From Sporosarcina sp. P33 (GTDB taxonomy: Bacteria; Bacillota; Bacilli; Bacillales_A; Planococcaceae), in assembly GCF_002077155.1 (NCBI RefSeq), contig NZ_CP015027.1:2148501-2212500 (forward strand): DNA of 64,000 bases. Direction: 5' to 3'. A program made the position numbers and the translations under genes. How positions within the stretch are numbered: position 1 is the stretch's first letter; each line of letters opens with the position of its first letter. Shown here in pieces: positions 33,186-42,081 of this stretch. The notes under the pieces are model-generated. The model made no database searches. It saw only the letters and a list, made by a program, of their open reading frames with translations, and was not told the DNA's origin.

Positions 33186-34615
33186 ATGGAACAAGAACGC
33201 AAAAAAAAAAGCGTCTGAAATTTGCGATGCCAGATGCATATATCATTATATTCAGCATTATAATATTGGCGGCTATTGCAACCTATCTGATACCAGCGGG
33301 ATCTTATGATCGGGAAACTGTAGATGATATAACAAAAGTAGTACCCAATAGTTATACTGCACAAGAGTCTAACCCTGCCAATTTATTAGATTTGTTTACA
33401 TCCATTCAATTAGGAATGGTTCAAACTGCAAATATCATTTTCCTGATCTTTATTATTGGAGGAATTATAGCAGTCATTGAGTCAACAGGGGCTATTGATG
33501 CCGGTCTGAATAAATTAATAGATAAAACGAAAGGCCGGTATATCGTTTTAATAACAACAGTCAGTGCAATGTTTGGAATTTTAGCTTCTATGGGAGTTGT
33601 AGCAAACGCCGTGATCGCCTTTATTCCGATTGGTATCGGTTTGGCGCGATCCCTGAAGCTTGATGCGATAACCGGAGTTGCGATGATTTATTTGGGATAT
33701 TACTCCGGTATGATTGCAGGCGTTTTTGATCCCACAATATTAGGTTTTGCACAAACAATTGCGGAATTACCGCTCTTCTCAGGAATAGTGCTTCGTGTAA
33801 TTGTATTTGTAGCGTTAATTACAGTAACTATCCTTTATACAAACAATTATGCAAGAAAGATTAGAAATAATCCTGAGAAATCTATTATGGCTGGTAAACC
33901 GTTCGGTGATCATCAGCAAGTTACAGACGGAGAGGAAGATCCTGCAGAGCGTAAAGCTACAAGTTTCACTACTGTACAAAAGCTTGTAATTTTGGCATTT
34001 GTCGGATCGCTGGTCTTTTTCGTATACGGAGCCTTCACTAAGCAATGGGGGATTAATGAATTAGCGGGTATCTTCATCATGATGGGTGTAGTAGTGGCAA
34101 TTATTGCACGCATTAACCCGAATAACTTTGTGAAAATCTTTATTTCGGGTGCACAATCTATTGCATACGGTGCATTGGTGGCAGGTTTGGCAAGAGGTGT
34201 TGTCATTGTAATGGAGAACGGGCATATATTGGATACCATTGTAAATATGGTTCTCGTGCCATTGGAGTCGACGACATTATTAGTAGGGGCATTGCTGCTA
34301 TTTTTATTTAATATGTGCTTTAACCTTCTAGTAACAGCAGGGGATGCGCAGGCAGCTATCGTTATGCCTATTATGGTTCCTATTGTAGATATTTTAGGAA
34401 TGACCAGACAAACTGGAGTTCTTACATTTAAGCTGGGAGATGGCTTTACCAACATTATTGCGCCGACTTCTGGGGTGTTAATGGCAGTGCTTGCTATCGG
34501 CGGTGTCAAGTGGACACAGTGGATCAGGTTTGCGATTCCGCTATTATTAATGTGGATTGTGGTGGGCGTTATTGCGATCACTTATGCGGTCATGACAGGG
34601 TATGGCCCATTCTAA
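33186..34615 (+). CDS. YfcC family (DcuC/ArcD-like) transporter, start separated by an A10 frameshift tract
   Basis: A ~475-residue polytopic carrier with the YfcC/AbgT-like layout: FAMPDAYIIIFSIIILAAIATYLIPAGSYDR at the N terminus, later LGYYSGMIAGVFDPTILGFAQ and GDGFTNIIAPTSGVLMAVLA near the C terminus. The strong GAGGAGG ribosome site serves ATG 33186, but that frame runs through a run of ten A (33201-33210) into a stop 11 codons on. A -1 shift in the run gives MEQERKKKKRLKFAMPDAY, exactly the expected basic N terminus. The frame open from ATG 33227 has no ribosome site. Either slippage at A10 is used, the gene is inactivated, or the count is a sequencing error. Confidence 0.85.
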
Positions 34616-34639
34616 TTGAAGGAATAATGGAAGAAAGTA

Positions 34640-34665
34640 AAAAAGCCGGGCACTTGGACAATTTT
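34640..34665. terminator. Left half of an intrinsic terminator split by the IS element
   Basis: AAAAAGCCGGGCAC followed by GGACAATT. Its pairing partner (AATTGTTCC, GTGCCTGGC, then T7) lies at 35964-35991, on the other side of the IS. Without the IS this is a bidirectional terminator of ~17 base pairs between the YfcC gene and queF. Confidence 0.85.
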
Positions 34666-34707
34666 TAGACTGACCTAGCGATATGAGACACATATAAAAC
34701 ACCATGA

Positions 34708-35544
34708 TTAGGCTGCTTTGACACCATATTTTATCGGTGTCAGGTAGCCTAATTTTTCTTGGATACGTTCTTCATTATAATAATTTAAATAGGCAATTAC
34801 TCGTTCAACTACAATATTATTGCGTAATGAATTAAATTTAACGTATTGAAATTCTTCAGATTTCAGACTCGAATGAAATGATTCAATCACCGCATTGTCC
34901 CAACAGTTTCCTCGACGTGACATGCTGCCGATCAGGTCGTTATCCTTGATATAGGCTTGATACGCGTATGACGTATACACACTCCCTTGATCCGAATGTA
35001 TAATCACTCCTGTGGGGTGGTTTCTCGCAGCTAGTGCCGCCTTTAACGTGTCAATTACGAGTGGTGTCTGTTGATGGTCGTATAATTTGTAAGCAACAAT
35101 TTCATTATTGTATAAATCCATAATGTTTGAAAGATATTTTGTCGTACTACCATACTGGATATAGGTGATGTCGGTTACCCACTTCTGATTCGGTTCACTA
35201 GCTGTGAAATTACGTTTAAGAAGATCTGGGGCAATTATGATACTTTCCCCTTGAGATTTCCACTTTCGTTTAGGCTTGATACGACACTGTAAATTATGCT
35301 TTTGCATGAGGCGTTGAACCGTATTGCGATTCAATTCTATGTTGTATTCCTGCTTTAGAAATGCTTTGATTTTTCTATGTCCATTCCGATATTTAGTGCG
35401 TTTACACAATTCTATAATAGCCTCCTCTTCCACTGAAAGAGACTTATCCGTTTCCTCCAGACGCCACCTATAGTAGGTAGCTCGTGGTACTCCTAATGCG
35501 GATAAAATGGCTGTTATTGTATACTTCTTTTTTAGTTTTTCCAC
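34708..35544 (-). CDS. IS3-family transposase OrfB (DDE integrase core)
   Basis: A 278-residue rve-type integrase. The N-terminal part has the HTH_21 segment (EAIIELCKRTKYRNGHRKIKAFL), and the catalytic core has KWVTDITYI (first Asp), IIHSDQGSVYTS (second Asp) and VIESFHSSLKSEEF (Glu), the D,D,35E triad. The GTG-initiated open frame shown is probably made mainly as an OrfAB fusion through -1 frameshifting in orfA. The gene looks intact, so the element may be active. Confidence 0.93.
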   Translation of the reverse strand: MEKLKKKYTITAILSALGVPRATYYRWRLEETDKSLSVEEEAIIELCKRTKYRNGHRKIKAFLKQEYNIELNRNTVQRLMQKHNLQCRIKPKRKWKSQGESIIIAPDLLKRNFTASEPNQKWVTDITYIQYGSTTKYLSNIMDLYNNEIVAYKLYDHQQTPLVIDTLKAALAARNHPTGVIIHSDQGSVYTSYAYQAYIKDNDLIGSMSRRGNCWDNAVIESFHSSLKSEEFQYVKFNSLRNNIVVERVIAYLNYYNEERIQEKLGYLTPIKYGVKAA

Positions 35545-35555
35545 AATCTGAAGAA

Positions 35556-35873
35556 CTATTTCTTTCTCAATCTCCTTTCGATCTCCATGTACTTTTTTAG
35601 AATCTCATTCTCCATTTTTAAATGAGACATCTGTCGTTCTTTCTTGTCCGCTTCACTCGAAAGTTCTGGCCCATGACCGAAGGTATATTGTTTACCTATC
35701 GGTTGATCAAAACGATATATTTCATTTGCACGATACCATCTCATCCAGGTTTCAATCTGGGATTTATTTTTGACTCCGTGCTTCTCCATAATTTCTTTAG
35801 TTGTTAATTCCCCACTCAATTTATCTTTGACAACTGCCCATTTTACTTCGCTTGAATATACGTTTTTGCCCAC
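35556..35873 (-). CDS. IS3-family transposase OrfA (helix-turn-helix)
   Basis: A 105-residue DNA-binding OrfA. The start GTG 35873 (VGKNVYSSEVKWAVV) has a perfect GGAGGTG ribosome site 7 bases upstream. The HTH region is SGELTTKEIMEKHGVKNKSQIETWMRWY, and a C-terminal leucine-zipper-like helix (MSHLKMENEILKKYMEIERRL) follows. Near its end lies the slippery heptamer A-AAA-AAG; a -1 shift there joins orfB in frame. Confidence 0.9.
   Translation of the reverse strand: MGKNVYSSEVKWAVVKDKLSGELTTKEIMEKHGVKNKSQIETWMRWYRANEIYRFDQPIGKQYTFGHGPELSSEADKKERQMSHLKMENEILKKYMEIERRLRKK
35592..35598 (-). other. Programmed -1 frameshift site (A6G) of the IS element
   Basis: In orfA the codons CTA AAA AAG contain the A-AAA-AAG heptamer. 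Slipping back one base gives a frame that runs without a stop into the OrfB sequence VEKLKKKY, as in IS150/IS911-type OrfAB production. Confidence 0.8.
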
Positions 35874-35987
35874 GCAAAAACACCTCCGTTGTAAGTACTT
35901 TTTACAAGTGTACCACTTCGAAGGTGTTTTATATTGTCTCAAAAATTTAGGTTAGCCCATTTGTAATTGTTCCGTGCCTGGCTTTTT

Positions 35988-36476
35988 TTATCTGTTGTCG
36001 ATATTCTCTGGATACAGATCGTGCTGAAACAGTCTTTCTTTCGCCATCTGTTCAAAAACGGTTCCAGGTTTACCGTAATTACAATACGGATCTATCGAAA
36101 TTCCGCCGCGCGGGGTGAATTTAGCCCATACTTCAATATATCTGGGATCCATCAGGGCAATTAAGTCTTTCATAATAAGGTTTGCGCAATCTTCATGAAA
36201 CCCCGGATGATTTCTGAAGCTGAACATATACAGTTTCAATGACTTACTTTCTACCATCTTTACATCAGGAATATAAGAAATGTACACAGCTGCAAAATCC
36301 GGCTGACCGGTAATCGGACATAGACTGGTAAACTCCGGGATATTAAATTTCACAAAATAATCATTGTCTTGGTGCTGATTTTCAAATGTCTCTAAAATAT
36401 CTGGATCATATTCGTAATTATATTTTGTATCTTGATTTCCGAGTAATGTAAGATCTTTTTTATCTTGGTCCCGCAT
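35988..36476 (-). CDS. queF: NADPH-dependent 7-cyano-7-deazaguanine reductase QueF
   Basis: A 162-residue single-domain (YkvM-type) QueF of the T-fold family that reduces preQ0 to preQ1 in queuosine synthesis. The nucleophilic Cys53 is in [13 protein letters not shown], followed by the catalytic Asp. The [21 protein letters not shown] motif and the closing Glu/His residues of the family are present. The start ATG 36476 is set by AAAGGAGAATT; an upstream in-frame ATG lies before that site. The gene overlaps the transporter gene and is the last gene of the queC operon. Its terminator is interrupted by the IS. Confidence 0.95.
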   Translation of the reverse strand: MRDQDKKDLTLLGNQDTKYNYEYDPDILETFENQHQDNDYFVKFNIPEFTSLCPITGQPDFAAVYISYIPDVKMVESKSLKLYMFSFRNHPGFHEDCANLIMKDLIALMDPRYIEVWAKFTPRGGISIDPYCNYGKPGTVFEQMAKERLFQHDLYPENIDNR

Positions 36477-37044
36477 GTTGAATTCTCCTTTCGTGTACAT
36501 CTGAAATGTTTGGTTCGTATAAATTTAGCTTGATTACGACTTGTCTAATTCCGCCTGCAACGAGTAACTGCATCAATACTTTCGCAATCCATTGTCCTAG
36601 TATGGCGTACGGCACCAGTTCCCACGGGACGAATTGAAGTCCAAGCGGTCCGATTCCGATGATGACAAACAAACTGGAGTCTAAAAATCCGGCTACAATA
36701 CCCGAAAAGAGAACTCTTTTTACGAAAGGCAGTTTAAAACGTGTGTAAATTTCGGTATCAGCTGTTTCTGAAACGATAAAACTGAGCGTACTTGCAAAGA
36801 CGACCCACAATTGATCTCCTAATAAATAACTTGAAAGAGCGGATAATAGGAGTGCGGCGCCAATCAATATGTACGTCTGAAATCTTCCGAATCTATTTTG
36901 AACCATGTCTCTCATGACAAGTGTTAATCCAATGAATAGGGTACCATAAGGAATAATGAGCGGTCCGATTTCAAATGGTGCAAATCTTGCTGTAATCACG
37001 TTGGCCAGTATAATGGACAGTAAATAAATGGTGATTCGGATCAT
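36460..37044 (-). CDS. VUT family protein, queuosine precursor transporter (YhhQ-like)
   Basis: A 194-residue membrane protein with about six helices. The VUT/ECF-like signature is visible in [24 protein letters not shown] (about 11-34), [16 protein letters not shown] (about 88-103) and [17 protein letters not shown] (about 118-134). E. coli YhhQ, the best-known member, imports 7-deazaguanine precursors. Its place between queC and queF, overlapping queF by 17 bases and queC by 4, supports salvage of preQ0/preQ1. Confidence 0.9.
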   Translation of the reverse strand: MIRITIYLLSIILANVITARFAPFEIGPLIIPYGTLFIGLTLVMRDMVQNRFGRFQTYILIGAALLLSALSSYLLGDQLWVVFASTLSFIVSETADTEIYTRFKLPFVKRVLFSGIVAGFLDSSLFVIIGIGPLGLQFVPWELVPYAILGQWIAKVLMQLLVAGGIRQVVIKLNLYEPNISDVHERRIQHAGPR

Positions 37045-37691
37045 GAGACACGGTGTCCTTGCATGTACATTTTGAACCCGTCATTCCGCAATGTGCAGGC
37101 CGGGCACTCTTTACAGCCGTCACCCATTACGCCGTTGTAGCAAGTTAACGTATTCTCCTGAATATACGCAAGCCGTCCCATTTGATCGGCCATCTCCCAA
37201 ACTTCCGCTTTGTTTTTCCACATTAAAGGGGTGCTTAACGTAAAGGGGTAATCCATTGCCAAGTTTAGCGTTGTATTCAATGAACGAATAAACTCATCCC
37301 GGCAATCAGGATATCCGCTGAAATCTGTTTCACTTACACCAGTAATCACCGTGCTTGCCCCGATTGTTTTTGCATAGATCGCCGCGAAGGAAAGGAATAC
37401 ATGATTTCGTCCTTCTACAAACGTATTGGGCACGCTTCCTTCTTCTGCTGCAATGTCCATATCGCTCCGGGTTAAGGCATTGTCAGTTAATTGATGAAGA
37501 ACATCCATTTGAATGATCTTTTGTTTAACACCTAAATCCTTTGCAATCTTTCGGGCGCATTCCACTTCCTGCTCATGTCTTTGCCCATACAAAAACGTGA
37601 CGGTTTCTACTTCGTCGAATTCTTCCAATGCCCATAACAGGCACGTGGTCGAATCCTGTCCGCCACTAAATACTACAATTGCCTTATTCAC
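37041..37691 (-). CDS. queC: 7-cyano-7-deazaguanine synthase QueC
   Basis: A 216-residue enzyme making preQ0 from 7-carboxy-7-deazaguanine, ATP and ammonia. The PP-loop [10 protein letters not shown] is at residues 9-18, and a Zn site of four Cys is at the C terminus ([16 protein letters not shown]). GTG 37691 is preferred over ATG 37706 because the GGAGG ribosome site (37700-37704) lies between them, inside the preQ1 riboswitch tail. It is the first gene of the que operon, so all three genes should be switched by preQ1. Confidence 0.95.
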   Translation of the reverse strand: MNKAIVVFSGGQDSTTCLLWALEEFDEVETVTFLYGQRHEQEVECARKIAKDLGVKQKIIQMDVLHQLTDNALTRSDMDIAAEEGSVPNTFVEGRNHVFLSFAAIYAKTIGASTVITGVSETDFSGYPDCRDEFIRSLNTTLNLAMDYPFTLSTPLMWKNKAEVWEMADQMGRLAYIQENTLTCYNGVMGDGCKECPACTLRNDGFKMYMQGHRVS

Positions 37692-37697
37692 TTTACA

Positions 37698-37746
37698 TTC
37701 CTCCATAGTTTTTATTTCAGAGGGGATGGTTTCGAACCCTCTTCAC
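37698..37746 (-). promoter_or_regulatory. PreQ1-I riboswitch controlling queC
   Basis: On the minus strand, AGAGGG pairs with CCCTCT around a ~10-base C/A-containing loop (TTCGAAACCATC region), followed by an A-rich tail AAATAAAAACTATGGAGG. This is the compact preQ1-I arrangement in which the tail enters the pseudoknot. The tail contains the ribosome site GGAGG, so ligand binding should block translation initiation of queC. The downstream genes agree fully with the ligand. Confidence 0.85.
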
Positions 37747-37952
37747 TCATCCAAACGCCTGCATATGTATGACGCTTATAATCAGTGATAGTTAAAATAT
37801 ACATGGAAATGGCACTTTTCACAAGTCGGTGCGGAATAAGGGAATGGCAAATACATCTGCGTTCATATGTTCTTTTCACCTGTTGGAAAACGAGTCAGAG
37901 ACGTGCGATCGCAGCGCTGACTCGTTTGGTGTTTTGAGGATGAATACAACAT

Positions 37953-38687
37953 TTACTTTTTATGATTGTCTGCGTAGACTGCCATGGCATCACGCATAAA
38001 TCGGGCCAATCCCTCGCCGAATTGATCAATATTTTTCGTGAAGCGCTCGTCAGCCACATACAGTTCACCTAAACCTTTAAATGCTTCTGGTGAGTAATAA
38101 TTGCCAGTGCTAGAATTTAAAAAGTGGTACCATTCAGCAATACCTGTTTGTGCTTCAACAGATTCGGGCGGGATATCTGTAAGTGCCGCCAGCCTGCGAA
38201 AAATATCATTCATCTTTTCGCCTAATGCTTCATTTGTAAATGCAGTGTTTGCTTGATCGACAGCCTGATTGCTCCACCGTTTGCGGGCTTCTTCTTCGTA
38301 AGGATTATGGCTGAAGTCAAACCCCGCGAATTTCTCTTCGTTCGTCATATCAATCTCTCCATTCATGTGTTTAGTTGTTTTATCGATGGTCGCTATCATC
38401 AGATCAATGCGCTCACGCTTCTTTTGCAGCATTTCCCGATGAAGCCTGAGCGCCTCGACTCGGTCAAATGATGGCGCAGTAATGATTTCCTTGATTTCTT
38501 TCAGCGGGAAGTCCAATTCTCTGAAAAATAATATTTGCTGTAATGTCTCAAGGTTCTGATCAGAATAATAGCGGTATCCCGCCTCAGTTGTCTCATCCGG
38601 CTTCAGTAACCCGATGTCATCATAATGATGCAATGTCCGCACACTGATCCCGACTAGATCAGCAACTTCCTTTACCTTCATTTTCAT
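37953..38687 (-). CDS. MerR family regulator with TipAS-type domain (Mta/TipA-like)
   Basis: A 244-residue regulator. Residues 1-70 form the MerR winged helix (MKVKEVADLVGISVRTLHHYDDIGLL, AGYRYYS), residues 75-115 the dimerisation coiled coil, and residues 120-240 a TipAS-like drug-recognition domain (EARKRWSNQA, FRRLAALTDIPPES, YADERFTKNID). Such proteins activate multidrug exporters or themselves when a bulky toxic ligand binds. No exporter gene is adjacent, so it may be mainly autoregulated. The GGAGG ribosome site lies 9 bases before the start. Confidence 0.92.
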   Translation of the reverse strand: MKMKVKEVADLVGISVRTLHHYDDIGLLKPDETTEAGYRYYSDQNLETLQQILFFRELDFPLKEIKEIITAPSFDRVEALRLHREMLQKKRERIDLMIATIDKTTKHMNGEIDMTNEEKFAGFDFSHNPYEEEARKRWSNQAVDQANTAFTNEALGEKMNDIFRRLAALTDIPPESVEAQTGIAEWYHFLNSSTGNYYSPEAFKGLGELYVADERFTKNIDQFGEGLARFMRDAMAVYADNHKK

Positions 38688-38711
38688 CGTTTTAACCTCC
38701 TGACAACTCTT

Positions 38712-38742
38712 ATTGTAAAGTGTGACGTAACGTGAGAGTCAA
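38712..38742 (-). promoter_or_regulatory. MerR-type promoter with a 19-bp spacer
   Basis: On the minus strand TTGACT and TACAAT are separated by 19 bp, the over-long spacing that MerR proteins untwist to activate. The spacer contains the near-palindrome CACGTTACGTC. It lies 25-55 bases upstream of the MerR gene, supporting autoregulation. Confidence 0.65.
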
Positions 38743-38881
38743 TACCAATATGTCGGCTTTAGCTCAAATATTTTCAGCTGTCTTTATATGAAAGTGCTGC
38801 TGTGGTAATTTATTGATAGAATAGTTAGATAATACATGTGATAATAGGGTAAAGAAAGAATAAGAAAGCGAGGGATATAGT

Positions 38882-39391
38882 ATGGATGTAAAATTTCCAA
38901 TTGGAAAATTACAGGTGCCTGAACAAGTTACTCAGGAAGATATTCAAGGATGGCTAGGGGAAATTACAACGTATACTTCGCGGTTAAGAGAAACTGTCGA
39001 TTCATTGAATGAAGAGGAATTGCGAAAAACATATCGAGAGGGAGGCTGGACAGTCCGTCAATTGGTGCATCATATTGCGGATTCCCAGTTGAATATGTAT
39101 CAGCGCCTGAAGCTGGCTTTAACAGATGATAACCCGACAGCACCGGCCTTTGACCAAGACCAGTGGGCCGTGCAGCCAGATACGGAGCTTCCTGTGGAAA
39201 GCTCCATTAAAATGCTTGAAGGAATCAATGAGCGGATTGTTGCTTTAGGGAACCGTTTGACAAACGAGCAGCTGGACCGGACGTTTACTCATGCAGAGAA
39301 CGGTGAAATATCAGTTGCGGCAAAGCTGGCGAAATTAGCGTGGCATGAGGAGCATCATTTGGCGCACATTACGAACGCGCTGGAGAAGTGA
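38882..39391 (+). CDS. DinB/YfiT family protein, putative bacillithiol S-transferase
   Basis: A 169-residue four-helix DinB-like metalloprotein very similar in layout to B. subtilis YfiT: FPIGKLQVPEQ at the N terminus, GGWTVRQLVHHIADSQLNMY (metal His 63 or 64) and WHEEHHLAHIT at the C terminus (the other His ligands). YfiT/BstA-type proteins act as metal-dependent bacillithiol S-transferases or hydrolases. It starts at ATG 38882 after AAGCGAGGG, is monocistronic and is followed by a good terminator. Confidence 0.87.
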   Translation: MDVKFPIGKLQVPEQVTQEDIQGWLGEITTYTSRLRETVDSLNEEELRKTYREGGWTVRQLVHHIADSQLNMYQRLKLALTDDNPTAPAFDQDQWAVQPDTELPVESSIKMLEGINERIVALGNRLTNEQLDRTFTHAENGEISVAAKLAKLAWHEEHHLAHITNALEK

Positions 39392-39404
39392 TACTGTATA
39401 TTGG

Positions 39405-39438
39405 AAACAGGGTTATCGGAGCCCGATAAGCCTGTTTT
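39405..39438. terminator. Intrinsic terminator between the DinB gene and the aromatic exporter gene
   Basis: AAACAGGGTTATCGG pairs with CCGATAAGCCTGTTT (one mismatch at G/G), followed by T-rich sequence. Located between convergent genes. Confidence 0.8.
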
Positions 39439-39451
39439 TCTATGTCTGCTT

Positions 39452-40504
39452 TTATTGTTTGTCCAGTACATTGTCAGGGTACTTCGCGGCGGTGTGATAA
39501 TAAAATTGATTCACTGCATGATAAATTGCGGCCAGTTCATACAGGATCATGAACTCCTGAGAAAATGGAGCACTCGCTGCCTTATTGTCTTTCGTTGCGT
39601 TCTCATGGTCAATCCAGAACAGATCCGTAATAGTCTGTAAGTGCTGCTGTTGCTTGTCATGATTGTAACCTGCAGAATTCTTCAAGTTCTGAGCAAGCTC
39701 CGTTACAGCATGCATGATACGATCGCGTTCCGCCGTTGTCCATGAAATGTGCTGCAAAGGGATATGAAGCAACGTAGTGAGATGGTACTCCAGGTTATGT
39801 AAAAACAGCAATTGTTCTTCAGCTAGCCTAAGATCTTTTTTATTTCCTCGCACCCAAGAAAACAATGTGGATTCATCGCGCTGGAATTGAATGAGCGTTT
39901 CTGTTCTTCTGATTACTTCTGTCAGTTGTTGAATGACTGCTTTTTCCTCAGTCCGCTCCCCGTGCCCCTCATATAAGATCGTTCGGAATAGCCGGTCCAA
40001 TACGGTGCCTGTCCGTTCACTCACCAGTTGAATGTTCTTCGCAATATCTTTTCTGTAGTCAGGCGGAAAAACTAACAGGTTGACGGCGGTGGATACGAGC
40101 AGTCCTGTCGTCGTTGTGCCCAATCTGATAAAAAATGCGATCAAGTAATTACTGTGGATGACTTCCACCATGGCGACAGCTGTCAATGTGGCAACCAGCA
40201 GACCCGCATGCAGTTTAAGTTTATAACAGACTAAAATCGTGGAAACGGCTGCCAGGGTATAGGTAATGGGAGAGTTCCCAAACAGTGTGATGAAAAAAAC
40301 GGCAAACGCAGAACCGATTGCAGATGCCGGAAATCGAATGATTCCTTTTTTAATGGAATCACTGACAGTCGGCTCAATTGTAACAATGGCTGTGATCACC
40401 GCAAATACCGGCGGCCAATTCATCCATTCGCAAATAATGGCCGTCAAAAATATAGCTATCCCTGTCTTCACTATTCGACTGCCGTTGAAATGAAAGGATC
40501 GCAT
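39452..40504 (-). CDS. Aromatic acid exporter family protein (ArAE_1/DUF939, FUSC-like)
   Basis: A 350-residue protein. The N-terminal ~160 residues hold about five to six helices with the ArAE signature: FLTAIICEWMNWPPVFAVITAIVTIEPT (about 19-46), GIIRFPASAIGSAFAVFF and AFFIRLGTTTTGLLVSTAVNLL. The C-terminal half is cytoplasmic and helical (QLTEVIRRTETLIQFQRDE). Members resemble AaeB-type efflux proteins for aromatic carboxylates; the substrate is unproven. The gene is alone on the minus strand. Confidence 0.85.
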   Translation of the reverse strand: MRSFHFNGSRIVKTGIAIFLTAIICEWMNWPPVFAVITAIVTIEPTVSDSIKKGIIRFPASAIGSAFAVFFITLFGNSPITYTLAAVSTILVCYKLKLHAGLLVATLTAVAMVEVIHSNYLIAFFIRLGTTTTGLLVSTAVNLLVFPPDYRKDIAKNIQLVSERTGTVLDRLFRTILYEGHGERTEEKAVIQQLTEVIRRTETLIQFQRDESTLFSWVRGNKKDLRLAEEQLLFLHNLEYHLTTLLHIPLQHISWTTAERDRIMHAVTELAQNLKNSAGYNHDKQQQHLQTITDLFWIDHENATKDNKAASAPFSQEFMILYELAAIYHAVNQFYYHTAAKYPDNVLDKQ

Positions 40505-40676
40505 ACTTTCTCAGCCCCCTATGCCTTCTGTTTCGTATATGTTCTTTAGTATGTACTGTAATATATTATATCATCAACTTCCACCGATATTTCCAGCGTG
40601 CAGCGTGCCCGAGCTTGACAGGGGTCAAGGCGCGGACTGCCGGGCGCTTGATAAACTAAAGACAGAGGTGATTATT

Positions 40677-41150
40677 ATGAAAAAGTTCATTCTGTTCACA
40701 CTCGTCTTTTTATTAACAGCGTGCAGTAACAGCCTGTCCGTTCGCACGCTGGATATTCCTTCTCCGGACCAGGAGCTTCATCAGTCGGAAGCAGGATTGT
40801 CACTTTCTATATCAAAAGATATCTATACGGACCCGACACCTGTCTTCGATGCCGAGCTGAAAAATGAAAGCGGAAAAGACTTCGGATATGGTGCGTATTA
40901 CCGTATGGAGATGCTTGAAGAAGACGGCTGGCATATTATGACCCATTCGGATGCAGTATTTCTCGAAAATCCCGATTTTAAAAACTTCGGGCTGATATTA
41001 AAATCAGGAGCCGTGACGCAGCAGACATTCTCGGTTGATATGCTGGGGGTCAAATTGATACGGGGGCAATACCGTTTGGTTAAGACATTTTTAGCGCCAG
41101 CAGAACCTTTCTATGAAGTAACTCTTGCAGTGCCGTTTACTGTTGAATAG
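40677..41150 (+). CDS. Lipoprotein with bacterial Ig-like (Big_14-type) domain
   Basis: A 157-residue lipoprotein starting at ATG 40677 behind AGAGGTG; the open frame upstream is non-coding. The signal peptide MKKFILFTLVFLLTAC ends with lipobox Cys16. The mature domain has the pattern of immunoglobulin-like domains found in Bacillales surface lipoproteins: LSISKDIYTDPTPVFDAELKNESGKDFGYGAYY, then the WHIM and RGQYRLVKTF strands. The function is unknown; it is likely an extracytoplasmic accessory protein. Confidence 0.82.
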   Translation: MKKFILFTLVFLLTACSNSLSVRTLDIPSPDQELHQSEAGLSLSISKDIYTDPTPVFDAELKNESGKDFGYGAYYRMEMLEEDGWHIMTHSDAVFLENPDFKNFGLILKSGAVTQQTFSVDMLGVKLIRGQYRLVKTFLAPAEPFYEVTLAVPFTVE

Positions 41151-41202
41151 AATAGGGGCATCCAGCATTCTAGCAGTTAACGTACCGGGTGGGTGATTAT
41201 AG

Positions 41203-41922
41203 ATGATAGAAGATGCGGGAATACTAATTGTCATTGTGCTAGTGGCTTCGCTGCTGCAGTCGAGTACCGGTTTTGGTTTCTCCATTATCGGAACTCCTTT
41301 TTTATTATTGATATACCCTGTACATACAGCGGTTCAAATTAATATTATTCTTTCGATTGTTCTCTCCGCTGTAATGATCGTGAGGATCAGGAGGGAAATA
41401 GAAGGCGGATTGCTGATAAGGCTAATAAAAGGAAGTGTGCCGGGATTGGTTTTAGGAATTTTGGTTTATCTGTTTATGGATATCAGGCTGCTGAAAATGT
41501 CAGTCGGTGCACTCATTCTTATTTTAACAGCGCTTCTTATTTTCAGGTTGACGCTTGAACGAACGAAACAGAAAGATTTGATTGCTGGCGGGGTTTCGGG
41601 ATTATTAACGACAAGCATCGGCGTGCCCGGCCCTCCGCTGCTGCTGTACTTTTCCGGTTCCGGAATAGATAAAACGACACTTCGCAGTACCACACTGGCG
41701 TATTATCTATTTGTTTATTCAGCCAGTCTGATGATGCAGCTGACGTTTGGCGGGACGGCTAAGGAGGCATGGATTTCCTCGCTGTGTGCACTGCCTTCTT
41801 TATTCGCAGGCGTATGGATGGGGCAAGTATTATTTAAGTGGATCAGCCAGAGAACGTTTCAAGTCATTACTTATGTAATTTTGATATGTACGGGTGTTTA
41901 TTTGATAGTGACAAGCCGTTAG
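41203..41922 (+). CDS. TauE/SafE family sulfite/anion exporter-like permease
   Basis: A 239-residue membrane protein with about seven to eight helices and the internal repeat of the TauE/SafE family: VASLLQSSTGFGFSIIGTPFLLL in the first half (about 14-36) and GGVSGLLTTSIGVPGPPLLLYFSGS in the second (about 128-152). Family members move sulfite, sulfoacetate or other organosulfur anions; the substrate is not evident. The start ATG 41203 follows GGGTGGGTG. Confidence 0.9.
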   Translation: MIEDAGILIVIVLVASLLQSSTGFGFSIIGTPFLLLIYPVHTAVQINIILSIVLSAVMIVRIRREIEGGLLIRLIKGSVPGLVLGILVYLFMDIRLLKMSVGALILILTALLIFRLTLERTKQKDLIAGGVSGLLTTSIGVPGPPLLLYFSGSGIDKTTLRSTTLAYYLFVYSASLMMQLTFGGTAKEAWISSLCALPSLFAGVWMGQVLFKWISQRTFQVITYVILICTGVYLIVTSR

Positions 41923-42081
41923 CGGGGCATTTCATGTCCGCGCTGCGCTCATCTGCCGGATACCGTGTACTTAACAGGCTATTTCAATATCAGTTCACCT
42001 GAAATATAGATTCTCCATGATATTTCCACTGTATTTTATTTCATTCAATCTGCTAAAATACAAAGAAAGGGAGTGGCGGCC

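Larger units (their letters stand above)
34666..35959 (-). mobile_element. IS3-family insertion sequence (IS150-like), 1,294 bp
   Basis: Complete element with imperfect terminal inverted repeats of ~38 bp. The right end read inward starts TGGGCTAACC and the left end TAGACTGACC; both then share TTGAGACA or ATGAGACA and ATATAAAACACC. It carries orfA and orfB with an A6G frameshift site. A 3-bp TTT on each side is consistent with a target duplication. Joining the flanks recreates a strong intrinsic terminator, whose loop is the insertion point. Confidence 0.92.
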
